A stretch of DNA of 64,000 bases from Chloroflexota bacterium (GTDB taxonomy: Bacteria > Chloroflexota > Anaerolineae > Anaerolineales > VGOW01), in assembly GCA_016875735.1 (NCBI GenBank), contig VGOW01000001.1, positions 124,001 to 188,000 of the forward strand, written 5' to 3'. Under the pieces are notes generated by a model. The model was not told where the DNA came from. It ran no database searches and saw nothing but the letters and a program-made list of their open reading frames with translations. Made by a program: the position numbers and the translations under genes. Shown here in pieces: positions 1 through 7,766 of the stretch; the stretch's first letter is position 1; every line of letters starts with the position of its first letter.

Positions 1-352
1 CGGCAAGAAAGAGGAGCTAGTGTTCCTTGGCAAAGAACTCGGCGAACAGCGCGACTATTCGGACTCGGTGGCGCAGGAGATTGACGCCGAAGTGCGGCGG
101 TTGGTGCAAGAGGCCCACGATAAGGCATTGGAAATTTTGCGTGAGCATCGCGCCACACTCGACTCGGTGGCGAAGAAGTTGATGGAAGTGGAGACTCTCG
201 ATCAGGCCGAATTCGACGCGGTGATGAAAGGCGAAACGCCGCCATCGGAGAGCAGCGGCCCCACGCCGCCTGCCCCGCGCCCCACTCGCCCCACACCCGA
301 GTCGCCAACCCCCTCCGAGGGCTGGCCGCTCCCCGTGCCGAGCGGCGCGTAA
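1..352 (+). CDS. ftsH: FtsH ATP-dependent zinc metalloprotease, C-terminal end (partial)
   Basis: The reading frame is open from the first bases of the window, so the gene starts outside it; the GTG at base 20 in the ORF track is an internal codon. The visible part reads GKEL followed by RDYSDSVAQEID and a charged helix (EVRRLVQEAHDKALEIL), which matches the region of the M41 peptidase domain after the zinc site. FtsH is a membrane-anchored hexameric AAA+ protease that degrades misassembled membrane proteins. The tail is Pro/Ser/Thr-rich and probably disordered. A strong terminator follows the stop. The AAA and HEXXH parts are not in the window, so identification rests on the tail alone. Confidence 0.85.
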   Translation, partial: GKKEELVFLGKELGEQRDYSDSVAQEIDAEVRRLVQEAHDKALEILREHRATLDSVAKKLMEVETLDQAEFDAVMKGETPPSESSGPTPPAPRPTRPTPESPTPSEGWPLPVPSGA

Positions 353-374
353 AGTTGGCGCAACAGAAAACGCG

Positions 375-404
375 AACCCCGGTGTCGAACCGGGGTTTTG
401 TTTT
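375..404 (+). terminator. Rho-independent terminator after ftsH
   Basis: An 8-bp GC-rich stem (AACCCCGG / CCGGGGTT) with a 7-nt loop is followed by a T-rich run (TTTTGTTTT). It lies about 20 bases after the ftsH stop and separates it from the rpmH operon. Confidence 0.85.
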
Positions 405-445
405 CTGCATCCGCGAAGTGTCCCGGCAGACCGGCAGATGGCCAT

Positions 446-475
446 TTACCAATTACCAATTACTTCTGGTATAAT
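446..475 (+). promoter_or_regulatory. Candidate sigma-70-type promoter for the rpmH operon
   Basis: A perfect TATAAT at 470-475, preceded by TGG (extended -10), lies 18 bases after TTACCA (446-451). It is about 80 bases upstream of the rpmH ATG. The -35 falls inside a short heptamer array (AATTACC words at 444-464), so part of the resemblance could be chance. Confidence 0.6.
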
Positions 476-553
476 CCCGCCTCGCCAGTGGCGAAATCTA
501 CTGCGCAATACTCTGCGGCCTATCGAGGCCGCGATCTGTGAGGAAGACTAGAA

Positions 554-751
554 ATGCCAAAGAGAACTTATCAGCCAAAAATTCGCCGCCGCGCCCGTGT
601 GCACGGCTTCCGCGCCCGCATGAAAACCGCCGATGGCCGCAACGTGCTCAAGGCGCGGCGACTCAAGGGCCGCCACAGCCTCGCCGTCAAACGCAACCAC
701 GTCAAAAAGGTGAACTGGAACGAGACGAAGGGCAGCAACAGCAACGTGTAA
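554..751 (+). CDS. rpmH: 50S ribosomal protein L34
   Basis: The 65-residue product begins [19 protein letters not shown] and continues with [15 protein letters not shown] and KGRHSLAV, the almost invariant L34 core, a small Arg-rich protein of the large ribosomal subunit. L34 is normally about 44-47 residues; this copy has about 20 extra C-terminal residues ([20 protein letters not shown]). It leads the conserved rpmH-rnpA-yidD-yidC-jag gene order, and its stop codon abuts the GTG start of rnpA, implying translational coupling. Confidence 0.96.
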   Translation: MPKRTYQPKIRRRARVHGFRARMKTADGRNVLKARRLKGRHSLAVKRNHVKKVNWNETKGSNSNV

Positions 752-1084
752 GTGTCGCCACTGAAAGCGAACAGCGACTTCCAGCGGGTGCGGCGCGAAG
801 GTCGGTCATGGCCTCACCCGCTGATTGTTTTAATCGCCCGCGCCAATGGTCTCGACGAAACCCGTATCGGCGTCGCGGCCAGCAAATCGGTGGGCGGCGC
901 TGTGGCTCGCAACCGGGCCAAACGGCGATTGCGCGAAGCGGCGCGGCGGGCAGCGCCCACCCTCGACAACGGCTGGGATATTGTGTTGGTCGCCCGGCCC
1001 GATCTGCCGAAGGCCAAATGGCCCGATGTGACTCAGTCGCTTTCGCAATTGTTGCGCCGGGCCAAACTTCTGAGAGAAGGGTGA
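752..1084 (+). CDS. rnpA: Ribonuclease P protein component
   Basis: The 110-residue product has the RnpA signature: an N-terminal [16 protein letters not shown], a central [28 protein letters not shown] (the RNR motif that binds the RNase P RNA) and a C-terminal [15 protein letters not shown]. It assists 5'-maturation of pre-tRNA. The GTG start directly follows the rpmH stop; no in-frame ATG near the N-terminus preserves the conserved start. The yidD ATG lies one base after its stop, so rpmH, rnpA and yidD look co-translated. Confidence 0.95.
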   Translation: MSPLKANSDFQRVRREGRSWPHPLIVLIARANGLDETRIGVAASKSVGGAVARNRAKRRLREAARRAAPTLDNGWDIVLVARPDLPKAKWPDVTQSLSQLLRRAKLLREG

Positions 1085-1085
1085 C

Positions 1086-1295
1086 ATGAAAAAAATCGCC
1101 CTCGGCCTGATCCATTTCTACAAGCGTTTCATTTCGCCCCTCTTGCCGCCGAGCTGCATCTATTACCCCACCTGCTCGCAGTACACTTACGAAGCCATCG
1201 AGAAGTACGGCGTTCTGTGCGGCGGCTGGATGGGTTTGCTCCGCATCCTGCGCTGTCACCCATTTGCGCGCGGTGGGCACGACCCGGTGCCGTGA
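1086..1295 (+). CDS. yidD: Membrane protein insertion efficiency factor YidD
   Basis: The 69-residue protein contains the family core [32 protein letters not shown] followed by [18 protein letters not shown], with the three conserved cysteines and the terminal HDPVP motif of YidD (UPF0161). YidD is a small peripheral membrane protein that helps YidC-dependent insertion. It sits in its usual place between rnpA and yidC. The spacing to rnpA is 1 nt. Confidence 0.95.
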   Translation: MKKIALGLIHFYKRFISPLLPPSCIYYPTCSQYTYEAIEKYGVLCGGWMGLLRILRCHPFARGGHDPVP

Positions 1296-1298
1296 AAA

Positions 1299-1362
1299 GG
1301 ATGAAGGATGAGCGATGAAGGATGAATGGCTTTCGTCATTCGCCATTGGTCGCCCGTCATAG
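1299..1362. repeat. Degenerate heptanucleotide array before the propeller lipoprotein
   Basis: The stretch reads as 7-bp words: GATGAAG GATGAGC GATGAAG GATGAAT, then words of the GTCATTC / GCCATTG type. It fills the gap between yidD and the lipoprotein start and explains why the ORF track extends that ORF upstream. Confidence 0.75.
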
Positions 1363-1375
1363 GTCCAAAAGTCCG

Positions 1376-2461
1376 ATGAAGAAAACGAGTTTCGCAATTC
1401 TCCTTGCTCTTGCCGCACTCGCGCTCGCCGCGTGCGGAACGGCCCCGGCGCAATCGTGGTCGGGCGTCGCCATCTCGGCGGACGCGGCCACCGTTTACGT
1501 GACCCGCTCCACACACCTCTACGCCCTCAACACCCGAGCCAGCGGTCAAACGCTCTGGCAATTCCCGCCCGACAACGACAACAACATCGGCCCGTTTTAC
1601 GCCGACCCGGCGCTGGCGGGTGACACACTCATCATCACCTCTTACAACAAATCGGTGTACGCCCTCGACGCCAACAGCGGCGCGCAGAAGTGGGCCTTCG
1701 CCCAATCGAAAGATCGCTACATCGCCCCCGCCGCCGTGTTCGGCGACACGGTGTATGCCGCCTCCGCCGACAATACCCTCTACGCGCTCGACCTCGCCAG
1801 CGGCAACCTCAAATGGACATTCGACAAAGCCACCGCCGGATTGTGGGGCGCGGCCCTGCCCGCTGAAGATAAAGTGTTCGTGCCCTCGATGGATCACAAC
1901 CTCTACGCGGTGGACGCCGCCACCGGCAACCAACTATGGGCCGTCACCCTCAACGGCGCGTTGGCCGGCGCGCCCGCGCTCGGCGACGGAGTCATTTACG
2001 TCGGCTCACTCAACGACACGCTCTACGCCCTCGATATGGCCGACGGCTCGGAGCAGTGGACGGTGAAAGCCGATGGCTGGGTGTGGGGCACGCCACTCGT
2101 CGTCGGCGAAACGCTATACTTCGGCGACTTGGCCGGCAACGTCTATTCGGTGGATGCCCTCAGTGGCGGCATTCATTGGAAATCGCAAGTCGGCGGAGCG
2201 GTGCGCGGCGCCCCGTCCCTATCCGGCGACACATTGATCGTGCCCGTGGACGACGTCTCCAACGGAATCGTGGTTGCCCTCAATGCCGCCGACGGCTCCA
2301 CCCGCTGGCAGAAGATCATCGACGAGCGCAACGCTGACCGAATGCTCGCCAATCCCGTGATCGCAAACGATGCCGCGCTCATCGTGCCCATGAATGCCGA
2401 GAAACTCATCTATGCGCTCAGCCTCGGCGGCGGCGCAGAGTTGTGGGCCGTAAAACCGTAA
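1376..2461 (+). CDS. PQQ/BamB-like eight-bladed beta-propeller lipoprotein
   Basis: The start is placed at ATG 1376 rather than 1322 because it gives a clean lipoprotein signal: Met-Lys-Lys, a hydrophobic stretch and the lipobox LAAC at about residue 20. The mature part has eight repeats of the form LYALDxxSGxxxW, as in PQQ enzyme/BamB propellers; each repeat ends in a Trp docking motif. No quinoprotein catalytic residues are recognisable, so a binding or scaffold role outside the membrane is more likely than dehydrogenase activity. It is unusual to find this gene between yidD and yidC, which hints at a role with membrane insertion, but that is inference. Confidence 0.85.
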   Translation: MKKTSFAILLALAALALAACGTAPAQSWSGVAISADAATVYVTRSTHLYALNTRASGQTLWQFPPDNDNNIGPFYADPALAGDTLIITSYNKSVYALDANSGAQKWAFAQSKDRYIAPAAVFGDTVYAASADNTLYALDLASGNLKWTFDKATAGLWGAALPAEDKVFVPSMDHNLYAVDAATGNQLWAVTLNGALAGAPALGDGVIYVGSLNDTLYALDMADGSEQWTVKADGWVWGTPLVVGETLYFGDLAGNVYSVDALSGGIHWKSQVGGAVRGAPSLSGDTLIVPVDDVSNGIVVALNAADGSTRWQKIIDERNADRMLANPVIANDAALIVPMNAEKLIYALSLGGGAELWAVKP

Positions 2462-2472
2462 CGGAGCAGTCT

Positions 2473-3297
2473 ATGTGGAATACCCTCATCCTTTATCCAT
2501 TCACCAACGCCCTGCTATTTCTATACACGCTGGTCGGCAACAACTTCACCCTCGCCATCGCCATCTTCACCGTGCTCGTGCGGCTCATCACCGTGCCGTT
2601 CACAATGGCCGGGCAGAAGAATCAACAGCGCATGAGCGAGATGCAGCCGAAGATCAAAGAGATACAAGAGAAGTACAAAGACCAGCCTGAAAAACTCAAC
2701 GCCGAATTGGCCGCCATCGGCTTCAGCCCCTTCAGCATGGTGGGTGGATGCTTGCCCATGCTCTTGCAGTTTCCGATCATGATCGGCCTCTACCAATCCA
2801 TCACCCACGCCATGGCCGTCACCCCTCTCTCGCTGGTGGATTTGTATCACGCCATCTACCCCTTCTTCCCCAACTTCGACAAACTGATCCCGGTGAACAG
2901 CCACTTCCTGTGGCTCAACCTCGCCCTGCCCGATCCGTTCTACGTGTTGCCGGTGCTGGTTTTCGCCACCACCTGGCTTTCGCAAAAACTGATCACCCCG
3001 CCCCCTCAGCCCGGCGCCGACACACAAACCACGCAAATGACTCAGAGCATGGGCATCAGCATGTCGGTCATGTTCGGGTTCATGTCACTGCAATTTGCCT
3101 CCGGCCTTTCAATCTACTTCATCGTTTCCAACCTCGTGAGCATGGTGCAGTATCCGCTCTCCAATGCTCAGCAAAGGAAACGACTCTTCGCCTTCCTGCG
3201 CGGCGAAAAACTGCCGGAGCCTGCTCCAGCGCCCAAAGGGCAAAAGGCGCTGGGCAAGCCGCCAGCCAAACCGGCCAAAGCCGGAGCGAAAAAGTAA
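2473..3297 (+). CDS. yidC: Membrane protein insertase YidC (short form)
   Basis: The 274-residue protein matches the five-helix core of YidC/Oxa1. A hydrophobic N-terminus (ALLFLYTLVGN) and helix LAIAIFTVLVRLITVPFT with the hydrophilic-groove Arg are followed by a charged coiled hairpin (KNQQRMSEMQPKIKEIQEKYK), MVGGCLPMLLQFPIMIGLY, and C-terminal helices ending in a basic KGQKALGKPPAK tail. It lacks the large periplasmic domain of Proteobacteria, as in monoderms. The ATG at 2473 has GGAG about 8 bases upstream. It inserts membrane proteins alone or with SecYEG; jag follows 4 bases after the stop. Confidence 0.95.
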   Translation: MWNTLILYPFTNALLFLYTLVGNNFTLAIAIFTVLVRLITVPFTMAGQKNQQRMSEMQPKIKEIQEKYKDQPEKLNAELAAIGFSPFSMVGGCLPMLLQFPIMIGLYQSITHAMAVTPLSLVDLYHAIYPFFPNFDKLIPVNSHFLWLNLALPDPFYVLPVLVFATTWLSQKLITPPPQPGADTQTTQMTQSMGISMSVMFGFMSLQFASGLSIYFIVSNLVSMVQYPLSNAQQRKRLFAFLRGEKLPEPAPAPKGQKALGKPPAKPAKAGAKK

Positions 3298-3301
3298 AGC
3301 C

Positions 3302-3967
3302 ATGGCCGAGAACCGCACCTTTCTCGAAGTGATTGCCCCCAACGTCGAAGACGCAGTGGCGCGCGGCCTCTTCGAATTGGGCGTGGATGAAGCCGACGTG
3401 GACGTGGAGGTATTGGACGCCGGAGACCCCGCCGAAGGCCGCCAATCGCGCGTGCGGCTCACCGTGCGCCCCATCGAAACACAGCCCGAAGACCCGGTCA
3501 TTGCCGTGGCCCGCACCGCCCTGCAAGAACTGCTGGGCAAACTCCGCGCGCGCGGGCGCATCGTCGCGCAGTGGGATGACGAGTCGGACGGCGAAGAAGA
3601 GCGCCCGCTGGTGCTCAACGTCAAGGGCGACGATCTCGGAATGCTCATCGGCCACCGCGGCGAAACCCTCTCCGCGCTCCAATACATCACCCGACTCATC
3701 GTCGCCAAACGGGTGGGCAAGCAGATCAATGTGGTGGTGGACATCGAAAGCTACAAAAGCCGCCGCGCCGATCAACTCAAGCGGCTGGCAAAACGGCTGG
3801 CTGATCAAGCCGCACAGCAGGGACGAACCCTGTCGCTCGAGCCCATGCCCCCCAACGAACGGCGCATCATTCACATTGCCCTGCGCGATCACCCCCGCGT
3901 CACCACCGAAAGCGTGGGCGAAGGGCGGGCGCGCAAAGTCACCATCATCCCCAAAAACCGAAAATAG
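3302..3967 (+). CDS. jag: RNA-binding protein Jag (KhpB-like: Jag-N, KH, R3H)
   Basis: The 221-residue protein starts at ATG 3302 just after yidC. Residues 1-60 resemble the Jag-N domain. The KH domain follows (LVLNVKGDDLGMLIGHRGETLSALQYITRL, with the GxxG-type loop IGHRGE), then an R3H domain near the C-terminus (MPPNERRIIHIALRDHPRVTTESVGEG, with the RxxxH core). Jag/KhpB proteins bind RNA and, in Firmicutes, affect cell elongation and division. A terminator directly after the gene ends the operon. Confidence 0.93.
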   Translation: MAENRTFLEVIAPNVEDAVARGLFELGVDEADVDVEVLDAGDPAEGRQSRVRLTVRPIETQPEDPVIAVARTALQELLGKLRARGRIVAQWDDESDGEEERPLVLNVKGDDLGMLIGHRGETLSALQYITRLIVAKRVGKQINVVVDIESYKSRRADQLKRLAKRLADQAAQQGRTLSLEPMPPNERRIIHIALRDHPRVTTESVGEGRARKVTIIPKNRK

Positions 3968-3971
3968 AAAA

Positions 3972-4001
3972 CTGCTTGCCACTGCGGCAAGCAGTTTTTT
4001 T
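3972..4001 (+). terminator. Rho-independent terminator after jag
   Basis: A 9-bp stem CTGCTTGCC / GGCAAGCAG with a 5-nt loop is followed by seven Ts. It starts a few bases after the jag stop and closes the rpmH-jag operon. Confidence 0.9.
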
Positions 4002-4115
4002 AGGGTTGCGTTAACCTTGCAACTGCAAAGTGACGGCAATAAGACTGCAACGTTGCCCATCTGCCCGCAATGCTAAAATCCATTCTAGCCGCGAAGCGCC
4101 CGCTGGCGGCCTCCT

Positions 4116-4506
4116 ATGCCCGAAAAGAAACTCCGAGTTCTATATGATTGAGGACAACCCCGATAACCGCTTGCTCGTCCAACGCATCCTCACCGCCGAC
4201 GGTTACGACGTGCTGTCTGCTTCCAACGGCCCCGATGGCATCGAAGCCGCCAGAGCCAACAAGCCCGACGCGATTCTCGTGGACATCAACATGCCCGATG
4301 TGGATGGTTACACTGTCACCGCCAAACTGCGCGAGATGACTCACCTCACCCGCGTGCCCATCATCGCCCTCACCGCCAACGTCATGAAAGGCGATCGCGA
4401 GAAGACTCTGGCCGCCGGGTGCGACGGCTACATCCAAAAGCCCATCGACATCGATCACTTCCCCAAACAGATCGCCCGCTACATCGAAGAGGCCCAACTG
4501 ATATGA
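4116..4506 (+). CDS. CheY-like single-domain response regulator, apparent frameshift near the start
   Basis: The main frame reads MIEDNPDNRLLVQRIL, then ILVDINMPDVDGYTV (phosphoacceptor Asp), IIALTANVMKGD (conserved Thr) and YIQKPID (conserved Lys), a receiver domain close to those of hybrid kinases. The ATG at 4144 would leave out beta-strand 1. A different frame from ATG 4116 encodes exactly that strand, MPEKKLRVLY, then meets TGA after 11 codons; removing one base near 4146 joins the two into LRVLYIEDNP. So either the gene carries a 1-nt insertion or the consensus is wrong here. It overlaps the next regulator by 4 bases (ATGA). Confidence 0.8.
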
Positions 4507-4919
4507 CGATTGCCCCGCGCCGCTCGGTTCACGCCAAAGACGCCACCGTGCTGATCGTGGAAGACAACCCCTCGAACTTCGTGCTCATGGCGCGGATGCT
4601 CGCCTACATGGGCGTGCAGCGGTGCGAATGGAAAACATCGGGCTGGCAAATGGTAGAATTTGCCGATACCCTTCCGCAGGTTGATTTGATTCTCATGGAC
4701 ATCCGCCTCCCCTACGAAGACGGATACGCCGCCCTCAAAAAATTGCGCGAGCACCCTCGGCTGGCCAACACTATGGTAGTTGCCGTCACCGCTGAAGCCA
4801 ACGCCGAGCAAATGACCCGAGCCCGCGGCGCAGGCTTCGACGGCTTTCTCGGCAAACCGCTCGACCCCGACAAATTCCCCGATCAGATTCGCCGCATGTT
4901 GCGCGGCGAGTCGGTGTAG
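4503..4919 (+). CDS. CheY-like response regulator
   Basis: The 138-residue receiver domain starts at ATG 4503, overlapping the preceding stop. Visible motifs are VLIVEDNPSNF (acidic pocket), LILMDIRLPYEDGYAAL (phosphoacceptor Asp), VVAVTAEA (Thr) and GFLGKPLD (Lys). It has no output domain and so probably relays phosphate from, or to, the hybrid histidine kinase that starts about 80 bases downstream. The 82 bases before the kinase show no clear regulatory element beyond an AAGGA ribosome site. Confidence 0.88.
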   Translation: MTIAPRRSVHAKDATVLIVEDNPSNFVLMARMLAYMGVQRCEWKTSGWQMVEFADTLPQVDLILMDIRLPYEDGYAALKKLREHPRLANTMVVAVTAEANAEQMTRARGAGFDGFLGKPLDPDKFPDQIRRMLRGESV

Positions 4920-5001
4920 GAATTGGCCACCCCATAACGTCGCGCCGCACTGGCGCGGGGTGCAGTCGATTCGTTTGGCGAAGTCTTTTGCAAGGACGCA
5001 T

Positions 5002-6849
5002 ATGAAGGCTTCTCTCCCTGCCCTCGGCTCCATTCGCCTCCCGCGCAGTCAACTCATCCTCACCGCACTGCTCGTCATTGTCGGCGTCGGCGCAGAACTG
5101 CTCATCCTGCTCAACCTCGCCCAACTCAGCCGCAGCATCGATTTCAGCCTCGCCCCCGCCCGCAACCTCCTGCCGCAGATCTCCGCCCTGCGCGGCGACG
5201 TGCTTCTGCTTCACGCCGACACCGAAACCGAACTGAGCCGAGATTTGCCGGATTACGATCTCCTCATCACCCGCCGCGCCAGCGTGGCCGACCGGCTGGC
5301 AGCGCTGCGCGCCATCGCCCCCGCCACCGACGACTTCACCGCCGCCTTCGCCAGTGTGGACATCATGCTCACCATCTTCGACTCGGAGATGGCCATCCTT
5401 CGCAACAACCTCGACCCGGCGCAGCTGCCCGTGCACCGCTTCGAGATCAAACGCGCCTACGAGGGCGCCGAAGCCGCGCTGGATACGTTGTATCAAAGGC
5501 AGGAGCAAGCCTTTTACGCCGCTACTGCCTCAACCTTCGACGCCCTTCGCGCCACGCAAATCATTCTCTTCTCCGTCGGCATCATCGTTCTTCTGCTCGG
5601 AGTTGGGCTCGTCGTCAGCATCCGCCGCGCCGCGCGCCGCGAGTCGGTGCTGGCCTCGGGCCGCCTTCAAGTGGCCGCCGAAGTGGGCGCGGCGGCGGCC
5701 TCCGTGTTGAGTCTCGATCAGCTCTTCGACACCACCCTCAATCTGATCTGCGACCGATTCGGCTACGTTCACGCCGCCATTTTTCTTGTGGACGACAAGG
5801 GCGAATACGCCGCCCTGCGCGCCGCCACCGGCGAGGCCGGGCGCAAACTCCTCGCCGCCGGCCACCGAGTCCTCGTCGGCTCCAATTCCACCATCGGCGC
5901 CGTCACCTTCAGCAATCAGCACCGGCTCTTTCGCGAAAGCCGCCGCACCACCGAATACTTCACCGGCGAACTGCTCGAGCCTGCCCGCTCCGAATTGGCC
6001 GTGCCCCTTCGGCAGAGCGGGCATGTCATCGGCGCCCTCGATGTGCAATCGCGCGACGATGACGCCTTCAGCGGCGAAGACATCTCTGTTCTGCAAACCC
6101 TCGCCGATCAAATCGGCGTCGCCGTCGGCAATGCCGCCGAATTCACCCGCGAACAAGCCCGCGCCCGGCAAATGGCCGCGCTCTCCGAAGCCACTGCCGA
6201 ACTCACCGGCCCGCAGGTCACCTTCGATTCGTTGCTGGAAACAATTGCCCGCCGCGCGCGCACCCTCCTCGCCGCCGATGACGCTCAAGTATGGGCGCCC
6301 GGCAACGCCGACGAACTGCAACTCAGAGCCAGCGTGACTCAGCCCAGCCGGGCGGGACAACGCATCAAAGTAAATGAGGGCGTCGCCGGGCAAGTATTCG
6401 CCGCCGCGCAACCGTTGACGATAGAAGACTATCGCCGTTGGCAAGGCCGCCGCTCCACTTTCCTCGAAGACGGAGCGATCCACTCCATCGTCGGCGTGCC
6501 GCTGGTGTGGCAGGGCGAAGTGTCCGGCGTGCTGATCGCCAATCGACTCCAACAAAGCCACCGCTTCACCATCGAAGACGAGCGCATTGCCGCGCTGTTC
6601 GCCTCGCAAGCCGCCGCCGCCATCCAAAATGCGCGGCTCCTGCAAGAGACTCAAGACCGAGTCAACGAACTCTACACCCTCAACCAAATCGGCCAGGCAC
6701 TTGCCGCGCAAACCGACCTGCGCTCGCTGTTCGACGTAGTGCGGCAGGAAACCACGCGCGCTGTGAACGCCCGCAACTTTTACATTGCCCTCTACGCACG
6801 AAGTGGCCGACCGGCTCGGCCTCGCCCTCGACAACGCTCGTTTGCTTGA
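5002..6849 (+). CDS. GAF-domain sensor histidine kinase, N-terminal fragment (frame broken)
   Basis: ATG 5002 has AAGGA upstream and is preferred over 4960. Two membrane helices (residues about 14-37 and 185-207) flank an extracytoplasmic sensor helical region. Two GAF domains follow (about 235-375 and 400-545), then a linker and the start of a third (NARNFYIALY). There the frame abruptly becomes low-complexity Arg/Pro and stops. The normal continuation of a GAF domain is missing, while the end of one (VADRLGLALDNARLLEQ) appears at once in another frame, so about one GAF domain seems deleted. Family proteins sense small ligands or redox state and pass the signal to a kinase core. Confidence 0.8.
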   Translation: MKASLPALGSIRLPRSQLILTALLVIVGVGAELLILLNLAQLSRSIDFSLAPARNLLPQISALRGDVLLLHADTETELSRDLPDYDLLITRRASVADRLAALRAIAPATDDFTAAFASVDIMLTIFDSEMAILRNNLDPAQLPVHRFEIKRAYEGAEAALDTLYQRQEQAFYAATASTFDALRATQIILFSVGIIVLLLGVGLVVSIRRAARRESVLASGRLQVAAEVGAAAASVLSLDQLFDTTLNLICDRFGYVHAAIFLVDDKGEYAALRAATGEAGRKLLAAGHRVLVGSNSTIGAVTFSNQHRLFRESRRTTEYFTGELLEPARSELAVPLRQSGHVIGALDVQSRDDDAFSGEDISVLQTLADQIGVAVGNAAEFTREQARARQMAALSEATAELTGPQVTFDSLLETIARRARTLLAADDAQVWAPGNADELQLRASVTQPSRAGQRIKVNEGVAGQVFAAAQPLTIEDYRRWQGRRSTFLEDGAIHSIVGVPLVWQGEVSGVLIANRLQQSHRFTIEDERIAALFASQAAAAIQNARLLQETQDRVNELYTLNQIGQALAAQTDLRSLFDVVRQETTRAVNARNFYIALYARSGRPARPRPRQRSFA

Positions 6850-7153
6850 GCAAGTGAATCGCGAACGCGACCGGCTGACCTTCCTCTACGAATCGGCGCG
6901 GGCGCTGGCCGCCAGCCTCCGCCAAACCGACATTCTCAACACCGCGCTCGGCTTCGCGCCGCGCGTGGGCGCACAGCACGCCCTCATCCTGCTCACCGAC
7001 GACGCCGCGCCGGGCCGCGCCACCTTCCCGCGCCACCATTCCCGGCCTCGACCGAATGCGCGACGACGCCCAACGCGCCTTCGCCGACTCGCTCGCTTCG
7101 CAAGGCATTGTCCGCTGGACCATCGATCAACAGCGGCCCGCCGTTGTGCGTGA
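6785..7153 (+). pseudogene. Sensor kinase fragment: GAF end and start of next GAF
   Basis: The useful part of this frame begins with EVADRLGLALDNARLLEQVNRERD, a typical GAF C-terminal helix and coiled linker, then FLYESARALAASLRQTDIL and ALILLTDDAAPGRATF, the first half of another GAF. It then degenerates into Arg/Pro shadow coding. The next frame resumes with TIPGLDRMRDDAQ. The sequence at the switch suggests a 2-nt loss: the expected RATFYRATIPGL would need two more bases after the TTC. This is part of the kinase gene and not a separate gene. Confidence 0.65.
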
Positions 7154-7766
7154 CACCGCCGCCGACCCGCGAACCCTGCCCGACGCTGGACACGCGCAAC
7201 CGCGTTCGGTGATCATCGCCCCGCTCCGCGCCCACACCGGCGACGTGTCGGGCGTGGTGGCTTACACCCACTGCGAGCCAAACGCCTTCAACGACGATCA
7301 AATCCCGCTCGTCGAATCCATCAGCGCGCAGGTGTCGGTGGCTCTCAACAACGCGCGCCTCTACCAGCAATTGGAGCAACAGCGATTCGGCGCGTCGGCG
7401 CTGGCGCAAGCCACACAAGCCATGTCGCGTTCGCTCAGCGACGAAGAACTTTACCACGCGCTCGCCGATCAACTCGCTTCGATCTTCAAGGCCGAGTGCG
7501 TCATCCATCTTTGGAATGAAGGCGAGGGGACTCTCACTCCAACCAGCCTCGTGGCCCAGCCCGGCAACCGCGCCGCCTGGCCGACACTCAACCAGCCCTT
7601 CCCCACCGACGAGCGCCCCGATCTTCTGAACGTGGTGGAAAGCCGAAGCCTCCGTATCGCCACTCAGAGCGCGCGCGGCAAGCCCGGCGGAGAGCCGCGC
7701 GAATCCATGCGCCTGCCCCTTATCTGCGCACCCCGCTCAACTCCATCATCGGTTTCTCGCGCGTGA
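7056..7766 (+). pseudogene. Sensor kinase fragment: GAF domains before the deleted H-box
   Basis: This frame completes the preceding GAF (SVIIAPLRAHTGDVSGVVAYTH, QIPLVESISAQVSVALNNARLYQQ) and opens a further GAF (SLSDEELYHALADQLASIF, CVIHLWNEGEGTLTPTSL). The last GAF is cut at about base 7715 (ESMRLPLI) and coding jumps frame to LRTPLNSIIGF, the tail of a HisKA H-box. The His-containing SHE part of SHELRTPLN is not present in any frame here, so the rest of the GAF and the phosphoacceptor His appear deleted. Confidence 0.7.

Noticed and set aside
5530-6834. 434-aa minus-strand ORF opposite the sensor kinase
   Set aside because: Repetitive Gly/Glu/Ala shadow sequence with no recognisable domain, while the plus strand has GAF domains.
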